A stretch of 64,000 nucleotides of DNA from Corinectria fuckeliana (GCA_019137255.1 WPDH01000272.1:283565-347564), one strand, 5' to 3'; positions 24,052 to 36,334 are shown, counted from the first letter of the stretch. Program-made: numbers and translations. The notes: generated by a model not told the origin, from the letters alone.

Positions 24052-26676
24052 ATGTCAGGCGGCAATTTGCGTTGGTTGACGGGAAGAACCCTCGCAGCTC
24101 TGTCAAATGGAGTCTCCTTTGGTATGCCATGGCCAAAAGGCCTCTTTCAACCAGGGCAGACCTTTGTCATTGAGGGAGGCAGCAAGGTGTATCCGCTGGA
24201 CTCGCGTGAGATTGCATTTTGGCCCGACGGGTCACTGAAGTGGACGGCGCACTCGTTCAGTGGGAATGTCGATCACTGCGAGACTTACCACGTAAGAGGT
24301 ACCGAGGAGAAGCATGCAGATCCTCAAGAGGAGAGGGGCCCCTCAGTCGAGACAACCGCTGCCGGCATCAATATATCCACAAAACTTGGCCTAGAAGTGA
24401 AGTTTTCGCAAGGCAGTTCCCACTTGTTCGACAGTCTATCGCTGGACGGCCGTCATGTCTGCTCGGGTGCAACTATTGTGGCTTCCATCGACAACAAGGA
24501 GTATTCAACAATAGTCAACGATTTCATAGTGGAAAACGCAACCTTTAGCAGAGTCGTTGTGAAGGTCTCTGGGGCTGTCATTTCCGACGGCAAAGAACAA
24601 CTTCCTTTCGACGTCAGAGTCTATGTGCATTCCGATGCTTCCTCTTTGAAAATCGTCCACTCCTTCATCCACGATCTGGACTCGGACCAGCCTCTGACGT
24701 CGCTGGGACTTCGGTTCTCAGTTCCGTTCCGAAACACCGAACTCTACAATAGGCACGTTCGGTTTGGAGGATCTGATGGGGGCGTCTTGAAGGAAGAAGT
24801 CAAAGGGCTGTCGGGCTTGAGGTTCGGTCCGACCGTCCAGAACAGAATCGACCAAACGTCAGGGAAGGCAGTCACACTGCATGGTCACAAATGGGAGAAG
24901 ACGGAGCTTTCAACAGGGCTGGCAACCATTCCCTCTTGGGATGCCTATTCCCTTTCTCAACTGTCATCGGACGGTTTCACTGTAAAGAAACGAACGAAAC
25001 AAGGCTGCTCTTGGGTCAAGGTGGCTGGAGGTAGCAGAGCTGATGGGACTGCTTACGTGGGCTCAGCCGAGCATGGCGGCTTGGCTGTGGGCATGGTCAA
25101 TTTCTGGGAACGATACCCGACGCAATTAGACTTGGACGACTTGACAAAGGATGAGGGGGCCATGACGGTATGGCTGTACTCTCCGTTGGCTGGACCTCTT
25201 GAGACCATGCCTTACCATGATGGACTGGGACTGGACACCTACACCAAGCAACTCGAAGCCCTCAATGTAACATATGAGGATTACGAGCCGGGCTTCTGCA
25301 CGGCAAATGGCATTGCGAGATCCAACGAGCTCTTTCTCAGGCCTTACACAGCTACGCCATCTAACCAAGACTTGAGCATCTTCTCTTCCTTAGTCAGAGA
25401 TCCTCCTCGATTGGTAGCCACGCCAGAGCACATGCACTCGACAAATGTGTTTCATGGAACTTGGGTCCCGGACTTTCGATCACTCGGCCACTCTCCCCCG
25501 CAAAGAGAGCTGGATATCGAGAAGAACCTCGACCTGCTGTTCAACTACTACCGCGGCCAAGTCGAACAACACCGATGGTACGGCTTCTGGGATTACGGCG
25601 ATGTCCAACATACCTACGACGAGTACCGCCACGCCTGGAGATACGACGTCGGTGGCTATGCCTGGGACAACTCCGAGCTATCGACTGACCTCTGGCTGTG
25701 GCTCTACTTCCTCCACACCGGACGGGCAGACGTGTTCAAAATGGCCGAAGCAATGACGAAGCATACCTCCGAGGTCGACGTGTACCACTCCGGGCGGTTC
25801 AAGGGTTTTGGAACGCGTCACGGCGTGCAGCACTTCAGCGATAGCTCGAAGCAGCTACGCATCTCCAACACGCTCTACAGACGGATCTACTATTATCTCA
25901 CGGGCGATGAGCGGACTGGAGATCTCATCTCGGAGCTTCAAGAATGCCAGAATGCTATTCCGACGCTTGACTCGCACCGAAAGGTACAGAAGCACTCGGA
26001 CGTACCGGAAGGCTACGCCATGACGAATATTGGGCTCGATTGCGGACCTTTGGCAGCTTCTTGGCTGACAGCGTGGGAGAGACGAACAGAGGGATGGGAA
26101 CATTCCAGAGATCTTCTCGTCAGATTGCTTGAAGGCCTCGCCGGTCTCTCACACGGTATCGGAAACAACGCTGTTTTGTTGAATCCCAAGACTGGCGATA
26201 TTCGGGAGTGCCCTCCTCCTACGCCGCCGTACGGCATTTCGCATCTATCCATGCTGTTTGGGTTTCCTGAGATCTTCACTGAGCTCCTTGACGTGGTCAA
26301 AGACGAGTATCCAACAGCGGTAAGCAACTTTAAGAAGATATGGCTCGCCTATTGCAGAGCGTATAATGGAAGCCGCGAAGTCCAGCGCAAGGAATTCGGG
26401 TTCGAGTTCCCAAATGCAGGATGGAACCAGAGCCACTCTACTCTCACCGCCCTAGCAGCTGTTGAACAGAAGAGCGAGGAACTAGGACGGGCAGCTTGGA
26501 GGGAGTTCTTTGAGACAGATGGGTATAATCGGGATTTCGAGTGGCGTGTTGCCGCGGCGTCTCCTCCTGAGTTCTTTACAGCTGGCGAGGAGGCCCCTTG
26601 GGTTTCTACAAATGAGAGTGCTCGGTATGGTGTGTCTGCGATTGTAAACTTGGCAAACATTAGGGAATACCTCTAG
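24052..26676 (+). CDS. PL26-type exo-rhamnogalacturonan lyase (PcRGLX/YetA-like)
   Basis: Intronless, 874 residues. It starts SGGNLRWLTGRTLAAL...GVSFGMPWPKG, the beginning of the N-terminal RIFT-barrel domain of the PcRGLX/YetA-like family, and continues with REIAFWPDGSLKWTAHSFSG, a hallmark of that domain. A central beta-sandwich region (about 200-400) follows, and then an alpha/alpha-toroid rich in aromatic residues: HRWYGFWDYGDVQHTYDEY (about 506-524), YAWDNSELSTDLWLWLYFLH, and RHGVQHFSDSSKQLRISNTL. Family members cleave rhamnogalacturonan I backbones from chain ends by beta-elimination. No signal peptide is visible, unlike the secreted Penicillium enzyme, so this one may act inside the cell on imported oligomers. 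Co-location with a sugar importer and a Gfo/Idh/MocA enzyme supports that. Confidence 0.85.
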   Translation: MSGGNLRWLTGRTLAALSNGVSFGMPWPKGLFQPGQTFVIEGGSKVYPLDSREIAFWPDGSLKWTAHSFSGNVDHCETYHVRGTEEKHADPQEERGPSVETTAAGINISTKLGLEVKFSQGSSHLFDSLSLDGRHVCSGATIVASIDNKEYSTIVNDFIVENATFSRVVVKVSGAVISDGKEQLPFDVRVYVHSDASSLKIVHSFIHDLDSDQPLTSLGLRFSVPFRNTELYNRHVRFGGSDGGVLKEEVKGLSGLRFGPTVQNRIDQTSGKAVTLHGHKWEKTELSTGLATIPSWDAYSLSQLSSDGFTVKKRTKQGCSWVKVAGGSRADGTAYVGSAEHGGLAVGMVNFWERYPTQLDLDDLTKDEGAMTVWLYSPLAGPLETMPYHDGLGLDTYTKQLEALNVTYEDYEPGFCTANGIARSNELFLRPYTATPSNQDLSIFSSLVRDPPRLVATPEHMHSTNVFHGTWVPDFRSLGHSPPQRELDIEKNLDLLFNYYRGQVEQHRWYGFWDYGDVQHTYDEYRHAWRYDVGGYAWDNSELSTDLWLWLYFLHTGRADVFKMAEAMTKHTSEVDVYHSGRFKGFGTRHGVQHFSDSSKQLRISNTLYRRIYYYLTGDERTGDLISELQECQNAIPTLDSHRKVQKHSDVPEGYAMTNIGLDCGPLAASWLTAWERRTEGWEHSRDLLVRLLEGLAGLSHGIGNNAVLLNPKTGDIRECPPPTPPYGISHLSMLFGFPEIFTELLDVVKDEYPTAVSNFKKIWLAYCRAYNGSREVQRKEFGFEFPNAGWNQSHSTLTALAAVEQKSEELGRAAWREFFETDGYNRDFEWRVAAASPPEFFTAGEEAPWVSTNESARYGVSAIVNLANIREYL

Positions 26677-27419
26677 ACAAAGGGTGATGGGTAAGGCGGT
26701 GTAGATGGATGGCTTTTCTAGATTATATAAGATGTGCAGCTAAACGTTTTCGTAGTCGGCACTGGCAACCTTTTCAGGCCCACTATCCGACTTATATCGC
26801 AACAGCCTGATTGATTTTGCTACTCTCTATGCCATAAGATGATCAGTTTGACTTCATACATGATAGGAAAGTGATAGTTGCCAGGAAGAAACCTGGTAGG
26901 TTAACTGGTTAAGAGAACCGACAGTGCGGCTATGAAGCAGAAAAGTCGGCCATCGCTAGAATTACTTGTGCATCACTGGGAGCTTTGTCTAGCTTATTAG
27001 AGGATGTATACCGTATTTTGCACTTTTCTTCTGTCTGAATCAATGTTTGTTAACAGTAAGCCTCTCAAAAGGTGTTTGGTCCATCGGAAACGTGCGACAC
27101 TCCTAGAAGGCAGTTAGGTATCCAACGTCCTACTTGTTGTGTCTACAGCCTGGGAGTCCTAGCGACATTCACAGCCACGTTGAGTTCTTTGTTTTATTGT
27201 AATGGTCCCTACGAGGTAGCAAAAATATATTCCAACACTACTACCAGCCTTAAGCCCCTATTAGATTTAGTACCTTACAGTCATTAAAGTTCCATCCTTA
27301 ATCCACACAAACAGGAGGAAGAACATTATTTACTGATAGTAGATGACTTTATCTAGCGTTTTTGTCCTCTTCTAAGGCTAACTCACGCCTCAGCCGTGCC
27401 CAACGCTCATGCTCTTTTC
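26677..27419. other. Intergenic
   Basis: 3' flank of the lyase gene followed by AT-rich sequence. No gene is recognised. Confidence 0.4.
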
Positions 27420-30400
27420 TCACACGTCGCTCCAACACACGCATGGTACCGGAATGATTCTGAGCACCACGACCTGTCTCTTGGGATACATGTCCGTATC
27501 AACCCACTTGGAGCTTAGAAACTCCAAAGGCCGTTCTTTCCGCCATCCTAATTCCTCTGCATCCGGCAGCATGTTTTGAGCATCGCTTGTACAGCCAGCC
27601 CCTGTGGCGCTGGGATCTGGACGCGCACCGAAAGCTTCTACTTCTCGCTTCTCCAAGTCCTGAAGAAATTCAAAGGCTTCTTCTAGGCTAATCCGCGCCG
27701 TCTCGGCCTCGTTATTGCGCCCCGTAAAGAAAGCCGTAACATTTAGCGTCGAAGAGTCGATCGAAATCGGGGCACTTAAGCCATCTTCAACCCCTAGAAC
27801 AACATAGACAAACATCTGTCCTATGTCGGCAACATCCAAAGTGTAACATATTCCGAGAATAAGAATAGAAATAGCACGGAATACTTTCTGCAGAACAAAA
27901 TACTTCTGATCCTGTTGGAGCTCCTAATCTTGACCGGCACAAAGATGTCGAGGGGCGTTGGGATCGATGTTTTTGTCCATGAGAAACTTCTGAGCCTCTT
28001 CATCTCGGCTACAGACGACGGTATTCAGCTTCCTGGCCATGTCGACCATCTGTTCTGGCGACTCGTCAAATACCAGCGTGCTTCTCCCATCTGCCGCTGT
28101 CCTGAATTCACTAGTCTTAGAGGTGAACTGTCCCCACTCGATATCCGTGCGGTAGGGACGAAACCATTTCTGATATAGCTAGTTGTGGAGTGTAATAAGA
28201 ACCAACTGTATAGGATAGATGGGGACGAGTAGGAGATGTCAATAGCGGTTGTCTCGTTGTAGTACGACAATGATGGCAACCTTGATTGTCAATCTCAACG
28301 CCCCCTCTGTACTATGTGTAGGAACAGCTTCAAACAAACTTCCAGGACTAAAGGTCAAAGTTCTTACTCTCCAGGGATATCATAATCGCTTCCTCCACAT
28401 CCTCGATCGGGACAACGCTTTCTACCCAGTCCTCCAGACACAGCGTGCTCGGCACACTAACTCGAGCCCGAGCTCTCTCTAAGATTCTTACCTTACTACC
28501 ACAAACATAATCAAGATAAGGGCACCAGCATTGAAGCTTGAGAACGCGTGATTTCCTTTTGCTGCCGGGAATTGAGATCTCGAGGGCCCATCCACAGCTG
28601 ACCCAAATCTCACTCGGTTTTATTCCGTTCGCACATGGGGTCAATTTTGTACCGCTTGATGTTTCAGAATCTTACACAGAATGCTGTTTGCCTCCAAATC
28701 CTTCGAACATGGAATTGTCGCCTAGATGTTGTGTTATTGAATCTGAGCGTAGGCTACCGTCGCTGTTGGAAGCGGGTATCGAATGAGTTGAAGGGGTTGA
28801 GTTTAGCGTGTGAGAGGGATGATAAAAAGAGCCGTCCAGCTTCACGAGCAGCTTTCGCAGAGACGATCTCTCATCGAACACATCTATTGTTGTCGGCTTT
28901 ATCGGGTGGGTTCTAACTCTTCCACCTTGACGATGTGTTGCGGCAAAGATGACGGCGACTAGCGAACTCTGGCACCATCATCATCCTCTGAGGGGGGTTA
29001 GCCGACGGAGAGCATGTTCCTTACCGCCGTGATGAGGCACGGTCTCGGCTAGCAGTGTTACAGTGGCCCTCGTTTTGAGCTAGGCTGTCAGGCCGAGACA
29101 GGAGATCGTGCAGGATGCTTTCGCACTCCTCATTAGGTCCTGCAATTCCCAAGAGCCATTCGCCGGAATGCGTTCAGAATTGGCCAGTTACCATTCATAG
29201 ATTCTTCAAGCGCCACCTGTAGGAGCCTTTGTTCGTTAAGCCAGTCAACTAGAAACCCAGAGTCTCGAGATCCCGATGCTTTTAGGCGCGCGTTGTCACT
29301 CATGAACAAGGCAAGGTAATGCTTAAGATGGACCAGCTTTCCGGTCTCGTCGACGTGGAAGTGAAGGACGCCCGCCGTGATTGGGTCACGAGAAATCTCG
29401 CCAGCGGCGCAGATCCATATCAGCACCCGGCGCACTTCCTGTGCCTTTTGAGGCGACTTTCCACTTGTCAACTCTTAGGCAATTTGGTTGTAATACTCAG
29501 ACAACTCTTTAGGGACTTCCCTCATAAAGCCTTGAAGCTCCTCGAAGGTTGAGCAATGGTTGGCCTCGGCTTCTTGGTTCAGCTTGTCGAGGACGAGCTT
29601 GACCCATAGAATGGACCCTCATGCCTTTGACAATAGCCAGCCTCTAATGTTGTCGATGGCCTTCCTCCACGCACTGCTGAGTTGGCGAGAGCTCGGTACC
29701 GTGGCTGTCGCAGGCTGCTACGCCTAATGAGCTATCATGTTCCTGAAGGGGTTTATGCGTTTGAATTATGGAAATTCAGCGAGTGCATCGTGTTTTTCAG
29801 TGATTCCAACCCGGATTCAACAATCTTCTCAATGTCACTGGCGTTTTCCTTTTCAACAAATATGCATGGGTAGTCAAAGACTTGTCGTTCTATGTCTATG
29901 TTTGGTCGACTCAGGATGATGAACTTTGTGTGAGAGTCCTGCCCTGGACTGATGACGGATGTAAGTAAGCTGGACCACGTCGGTACTCTCAGCTTCGTCC
30001 ACCGCATTGACAGCGTAGAATACGCTATGGTTTCTTCGGCAAATGCGCTTGAAGATGTCGACCAGAATATCTTTGGTCCACGATGCAGGCAGAAGAGGGT
30101 CCATGGACCTCAAGGACTCCATGAAAAACTCTTTGAAGGGGGCTGGCTTGGGTTGTTGGAGGAGGTGATATAGAATCGACCAGACCAGGGACTCGTTTTT
30201 TATGAATCCGCCTCCTCGACGGCGATATTAGAACCAATCGCCCAATAGCGGTCTCTCTTGCTGATCATCGTACTTCCTGGACTCTGGAAGCAGCTGTTTC
30301 TGGGTAGCCCTAGCCAGAACCGACTTTCCAATACCTGGTTTTCCTCTAATCCATAGAATTTCGCTGTTCTGCGCGGAAAATGAACGGTACACTAGGTGCG

Positions 30401-30489
30401 TCTAGATCCAAGAGGTCGTGCCAACAGTTGTAGGAGCCATCTGGCTTTTGCGCATGTTTATCTCCGGAAAAGACTACGATTCGAGACAT
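27420..30489 (-). pseudogene. Decayed NACHT-domain NLR gene
   Basis: Recognisable NACHT pieces occur in order on the minus strand but in different frames with stops. MSRIVVFSGDKHAQKPDG starts at 30489. Walker A ILWIRGKPGIGKSVLARA lies at about 30320-30350. A degenerate Walker B VFYAVNAVDEAE follows. A sensor segment FIILSRPNIDIERQVFDYP is near 29900. Then come the winged-helix part ILWVKLVLDKLNQEAEANHC and EVRRVLIWICAAGE at about 29390-29620. Between 28140 and 27420 a longer frame (DIEWGQFTSKTSEF... to CVCWSDV) is broken once by TAG and may be the C-terminal region. Frame changes occur between Walker A and B and again before the sensor. The domain set resembles NACHT proteins with an N-terminal effector lost or not recognised. 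The intact NLR at 1-3338 is not a close copy, judging by the motif spelling. Confidence 0.78.
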
Positions 30490-32900
30490 TATGATAAAAA
30501 TTTAGCTTGAAGTACATTAGCTACACCAAGGATGTTGGGAAAGAAACTGGCCATGGGCCTTGGTATCGGGCGTGGTGACGGCAAGGTCTCTAGACGTTAC
30601 ACAAGGTGGATACTCGATAGAATCTTGAAAGTTCGGGGCAAGTCTCCTACGAAAATGGGAACATCGAGATGCCCCAGCGTCGTATTACACTCGTACAAAA
30701 GGTAGGTTCAACTGTCTTCCGCTCTCGAAAGAGGACTACAGATGTTTTACTTTATAAACAATGATTCAGTCTCAATAATCCTGTGCATTCTATACAGCGC
30801 ACATATTCCACTTCAGGAGGGACAGCGAAGGAAGTGGAACAACTTGGCAGGATGTTACTTTATGGGAGTGAAGATTTGTTACCATAGTTTTGGCTAATTA
30901 ATACCCCAGATCTATTTTGAATGGCTGATTCCGCAGCTCCACGCCAAACTCACGTGCAATGCAAAGGACATGGCTCCCTCAACACATTGACCATCAATCC
31001 CTTTCTAGTACCACAACCGCGTTTTGAAGCTACCCCTGGTTTCCTCGCTGCCCTTCTACATTCGCGATAGATGACCTTGTCGATCAATTTTCCCTCCCTT
31101 GCAGGCTGCAAAGCTGCCCTCGACGCTGCCTGCATCAGCCTCGCAATGCACGGGGGGCTGTGGAGGGAGGGGTGGATCAGTACGTAGACAACTTATGAGA
31201 ATGAGCATGAAATTCTAGCAAGCCTTACAGCTAAATATGTGATATCGGTGCTCCGCCACTGTCTGTAGCTGGTTGGGGTATCAATTAGCCAAACTGGGGT
31301 ATCAAATAGTCACACCCTACTTTAATATTAGCAAAAACGATAATAAGGAGACACTGCGGGGAATAAGCTGTATCTGAGTTTTACTAGTATCGGTCAACTG
31401 TTTTAGTCTTCGTCCTTGTCTCAATCCCCAGACCCGATTGGTCTAATCCAAACATAGCTATATCTAGGTGTTCCGATTGTGTCATTGGAGCTGGGATTTT
31501 TATAAGCGCTGCGCGATAGGGCGAGTCAAGAACAGAAACTATCAACTTAATGTGATAAAGCGCCCTACTGTAGCGTCGGACTCGGCATTCTAGCAGTCCG
31601 ATCTCTCATGTCTGCCAATAAAGACTAGATCTTGCACGGTGCCAAGTCGCTTCCGCTTGTATATGTTACTCTGTACGGAGTACCCGAGTGTCCGGGTCCG
31701 GTCTTGAAGAGCTGGTTATTCTAGATACCTCGACAAGCCATTTAGAGGAACTTTCCACGTCAGTCCCGGGTAGTTGGTGGCAATTATTAAAGGAGGGCAA
31801 GAAAAGGAGATAAACCTATCTTGGCTACGCAAACAAGATAACTTATCACTCACAGTACGTTGCCATTCTTAATGCAACAGTCAATTGCATTCCCTACTCT
31901 TTAAGATTATCTAATGAAAAGACTTGGCCGACTTCAATCTGCTCGCTGGCAAGGTCGTCGCTCTTCAGGACTTCAGTCTCACCACATCAATAGCTCACCC
32001 CCCGCAAGGCTACCACTACCAAACAGGGTGTCTAGCTCTGCCGGCTTTGGTCCAGCACCAAGCTTTTTCCAAGCCTCTACTATAATCTTGGCTCGATCCA
32101 CATCCAAGGCCAATTCAGCAAAGCCACATGTTCGTTCACTGAGTAAACCTTCCGCTCATCGAGAACTGCCTTATTCCCGATACGTCCTATAGCTCCTTAT
32201 GAAGCGGTACTTGGTCTCAAACCTATGGAGAGTTGCTGTCCATCGTTCACTTTGCGATAAAATCCGTGTCGGCCGCATAAGCCGCCGTGTGAGCTCCGTT
32301 GCCCCCGGGCAAACGAGGTAATGTCACCCAGCCGGCAATGTAGTGGTGGTGCCTGGCGCGAGAGAACCGACGATCCGTATCTACTATGTACATACGTAGT
32401 ACGCGCTGGTCAACTCGATACAGGGCGTGCTGCATCATTTGAGACTCGGACTACTTGGTCGTGGTGGAGGGTCGCAAACTGGCACCGCCCAGAACCCACT
32501 TGAACCCTTGTCCCATCTTCGACCGCCTCAATCCACGGCGCTGGCTCGTCGACAACATCGGGATATTTGTGGTATCGGCGCCCGGGGTTTGATGAGAGGA
32601 TACGCTAGGGGGCGCGTGATGACGACTGTCGACGCAGCCCTCCCCACAGAAGCGCAAGGCTCAAGAACTGCGGTTTACTATGTAGAAGCCGGTCCTGACC
32701 TCCATCATACCGTCTTGGTCTGATTCGCTAGATGGAATCCATGCAAGTGGGCGAGTGGGTGATGTGCTCTAATGGCGATCGACTTGATAGCAGAGGACGT
32801 GTTACTGCCAACGTTTCATTGCTAGAAGCATAAAGTTTTCGAGCCAATGAGGAATTATGCCGTTTCGTTTCCACGTCTCCAGTTTATGGTGGACCTGTTT
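30490..32900. other. Intergenic with one possible relic
   Basis: No intact gene. On the minus strand at about 31990-32150 a protein-like stretch reads GFAELALDVDRAKIIVEAWK and then KLGAGPKPAELDTLFGSG, flanked by frame breaks. It looks like a fragment of a dead gene that I cannot identify. The rest shows nothing. Confidence 0.35.
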
Positions 32901-32914
32901 TAGATGCATGCTCG

Positions 32915-33584
32915 GTCGGCGGGGCGTTGTTTTGCGGTCCCGCCCCCCAGCAAAGAAGTGGCGCCACGGGGGAACTAAACAAGGGTTCTCGTGAAGCCTG
33001 CTAGGTAGTAGCTAGACTAGTCTACGAATAACTGCTTCCATCCAGTGACAAGCCGCCGGTGAGTTACTTACAGCGGGGAGACAGAAGTCGTAGCTGGCCC
33101 GTGTCTCCTGAGACGCCCCCTGGAAGGGATCCTATCCCAACGGTGGAATAAAGAATTTTACCATATTATTAACCTTGTAATAGTGTTGGCCTAAGGTATA
33201 CGTGAAACGGCAAGGTCTCGTTGACAGGTATCCGCCCCTGATGAACGAGAGAGATGGCGGTAACTGTAACCCTGCTCGGTCGGAATTGGGGACGACGTAA
33301 GCAATGTTCCCGTTAGAAGGAGATCGATAAGAGCAAGGTAGTGGTTGAAACTGTCTATATATGTTCTCTGCCATCCCCCCAACACATTATTCTTGGTCCT
33401 TCCCTCCTCAGCCCATCAACCTCCCTCTCTTTCTTTGCTCATCTTAACACTCTTTCAAACAAGCAGGACTTGTTCATTCGTTCATCGCTCTGTCCAACTA
33501 TCAAGCCGGCTTGACACTAGTACCTTTTCTGTTTTCAGCAAACACCTTCTCTGACCGACGCACCGTCTCTCCCCAAACTTCAAG
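32915..33584 (+). promoter_or_regulatory. Promoter and leader of the pectate lyase gene
   Basis: Three matches to the fungal carbon-repressor consensus SYGGRG occur: GCGGGG at 32919-32924, CTGGGG on the minus strand at 32945-32950, and GCGGGG at 33073-33078. A TATA-like CTATATAT lies near 33353-33361, and a long CT-rich leader leads to the ATG. Short degenerate sites occur by chance, so control by CreA is only suggested. Confidence 0.4.
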
Positions 33585-34639
33585 ATGCAGTACCGAATGA
33601 TCTTGGCCGCCACGCTGGCCCTTGGCACCACCGCCTACGCGAGCCCGGCCAGGCCCCAGATCACCAAGGCTCCTCGCGCGTTCCACCACATGGCCAAGCG
33701 CCAGCAACCCGCTGCGGCCGAAAGCAAAGTCCTCGACGCTGTCATGACGATTGCGGCCGGCGAGAGCTTCGACGGTGGCAACGTCATGTACGACCGTGGT
33801 ACTTCCTGCACTGGCCAGGCGGAGGGAGGCGACTCGGACGCTGTGTTCATCCTCGAGAAGGGTGCTTCGCTGTCCAACGTCATCATTGGTATGTCTGACT
33901 CGCGGTAACACGCTGGGTACATGAATAGATGCTAACCAATGTCTTAGGCCCCAACCAGATCGAGGGCGTTCACTGCAACGGTGGCTGCACCCTCACCAAC
34001 GTCTGGTGGGATGCTGTCTGCGAGGATGCCTTCTCCATCAAGCTGCAGGACGACGGCGAGACGACCACCATCAACGGCGGTGGAGCGACCGGCGCCGATG
34101 ACAAGGTCATCCAGCACAACGGCGGCGGCACCGTCGTCATCAACGACTTCACCGTGTCCGACTTCGGCAAGCTGTACCGCAGCTGCGGTAACTGCGACAG
34201 CATGCCCGCGCGCCACGTTCAGCTGACCGGCGGTTCTGCTACCAACGGCGACATCCTTATCGGCATCAACCCCAACATGGGTGACACGGCCAGCATCTCC
34301 GGCGTCAGCGTCAGCGGCGTTGGCGACGAGTGCATCGCCTTCGAAGGCGTCACTGATGGAAGCGAGCCCTCGAAGGTCGGGCCTTGCTCCGACACTGGGT
34401 CTACCGGAAGCACCGGTACCGCTGTGGCTTCGTCTCCTGCTGCCTCTCCCACCTCGACTGGTGCTTCTTCTGAGACGCCTTCTTCCGGTGACGACAACTC
34501 CGATGAGGATTCTGGCGACGACAATGCCGACGACGACAACTCTGACGAGGACAACTCTGACGAGGACTCTGGTGACAGCAATGACGACGATGAAGAGTCT
34601 GGCGACGACGATGAGGACAGCAACGATGACGATGAGTAA
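33585..34639 (+). CDS. Secreted pectate lyase, family PL3, with acidic repeat tail
   Basis: Exon 1 (33585-33888) and exon 2 (33948-34639) flank a 59-bp phase-1 intron with GTATGT donor, GCTAAC branch and TTAG acceptor, giving 331 residues. An N-terminal signal peptide (MQYRMILAATLALGTTAYAS) is followed by a basic pro-region ending KR. The catalytic beta-helix shows PL3 signatures: GPNQIEGVHCNGGCTLTNVW, WDAVCEDAFSIK and DFGKLYRSCGNC. The enzyme cleaves polygalacturonate by calcium-dependent beta-elimination in the apoplast. After SKVGPCSD (about residue 250) comes a Ser/Thr-rich linker and then about 50 residues of nearly pure Asp/Glu/Ser/Asn in short repeats (DDNSDEDSGDDN), which is unusual. 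The tail could bind calcium or cations or tether the enzyme. Confidence 0.93.
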
Positions 34640-35039
34640 TCGTTGCCCTTCAACGTCAGACTGGACAGCTAACAGGACGACCATTCGGCGTCTGCCTGTT
34701 GCGAATACTTTAACTGTTACATAATTAAGAAACGGGGTTCAAGAGAGGTTTAGGGTCACAGGCCAAGCTAGCCATGTACCCGAGGAGGCCAACAACCATG
34801 GAGCTGTAGATAGAGCATATAAAATAAGAAGATTTTACCTTCTGCTTCCCTTTTCTATCTAGAATCCTTCTGTGTCTGTTCGCAACTAAACTTGGATTGG
34901 CCTGCTTCCCTAGTTGTCAAATTGGCTGCAGCTCTCGGTTGCAAGGACTGCGTTGCCTCCCCGTTCGTATATCCGCCATTTTCACAAGCATGCTGCAGTC
35001 AACACCCGACGGCGTGGCCATAATAAGCTGCTCACAAGG

Positions 35040-36334
35040 CTTCATCCATTGGGAAGAGTCACGTCGATTGGCGATAGACAGTCCTGTTCACGGGAATGTC
35101 TACGCCGATCATAGCCTGGAGACGAAGCATGATGCTAGAATAGGTGAGTGCTTGAGGTGCGTCTACGTTTCCGTACAGTTCTTGAGAATCTTGGCACCCT
35201 TGTTATTTGCTACAGTAAATGGCTAGATATGGGTGATGTTGTCGCTCAGTCGTTGCGTGCTGCTGGCTGCATCGCGGCCTTTCGAGGGCTGGGCAAAGAT
35301 GCCGGCGGTACCTGGCGTGCCGAATCTACCGTCGGGAATCATGGTGAACGTCCCGATTGCAAAGCCTTTTTGGCATAGCTCTGTCGAGCTTGGAGGCATG
35401 AAAGTCCCCCCCGGAGCCTCCAATGTCGGTGTGGTGGCCGCTCGAGGCCAGGAAGAAGACGATGCTCTTACCAGCTTTGTCAAAGACAAGTCTGACAACA
35501 ATGAGAGAAGGAGATGTGTTCCACCATGGACTAGGAATTAACCCCTAGCAAACAGCTTTCCCCATACAGGGGAGAGAAGGAGTTACCCGGGTGGTGGTTA
35601 CGTATTCATCTCTAGGACGCACCTGATCACCAAGCAAATCAATCTGGTCCTCAACAGCATAGCTCATGTTCCCTAAAAAGACAGGAACACGAGGCGCGTG
35701 GCAACCAAATCGCACTCGCCGTTGGGCCCGAAGATGGCACAGGCGAAGTCGAGTCTCTCTTTGGTGTGTAATGACGCACATCTTTTGCAGCGCTCGGCCC
35801 ATCTGCTCGGCAGTGCTCGTGAATGTTTCCGAACAGATATAGCTGCACAGGGACATCAGATGCATCATCTATTTGCCCAACGGCCTCGGACTTGATGTCG
35901 ATGACGATGTAGTTGAAGAATACTCGAGCTCTATTTCCAGGCGCAACCGCAATTATTTATGTGTTGTCGGTGATAAACGCCGATCCAGTGATGATGCTTT
36001 TGCGGTCGAGGTCCTGAAGGACGAGTACACTTGCTTGATGCATGCCGTTACCCTTGAAGCAGACGGACCGCTACATCTTGTCGGCGATGGAGTCTATGCA
36101 ACCGTGCAAGCCTGCTGCTTTGGTCGTTTCTTCATTGAGATCTTTCTAGGACTTGAATGAGTTCACCACCTTTGCCTTTACAATCTCGTCTTGAATGGCT
36201 TTCGGGGGGTTGTTGACGCGATTGGGAGCCTTGTCGTAATGTTCGAGAGTGACTCGCTCGTCGACCTCGACGAGAGCGTCATACAGAACGGACGCCTTGC
36301 GAGTGTCAGGGGCGAATGTGCTGGCAGGGAGCAT
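35040..36334 (-). pseudogene. Decayed 5-oxoprolinase (hydantoinase A/B fusion)
   Basis: Fragments of an ATP-dependent 5-oxoprolinase appear in the right order, in several frames. First is the HyuA part DALVEVDERVTLEHYD (36334-36146). Next is the HyuA/HyuB joint QLYLFGN then TSTAEQMGRALQKMCVITH and KERLDFACAIFGPNGECD-like sequence (about 35700-35870). Then HyuB motifs VFLGNMSYAVEDQIDLLGD (about 35620-35700), SSGHHTDIGGSGG and MPPSSTELCQKGFAIG (about 35350-35480), VANNKGAKIL (about 35190-35220) and GNVDAPQALTYSSIM then AMIGVDIPVNR (about 35060-35170). Stops and frame shifts separate them, and roughly 100 codons are missing between the last two motifs. The intact enzyme, about 1300 residues, opens 5-oxoproline to glutamate. 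The N-terminal half was not found. Confidence 0.82.
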
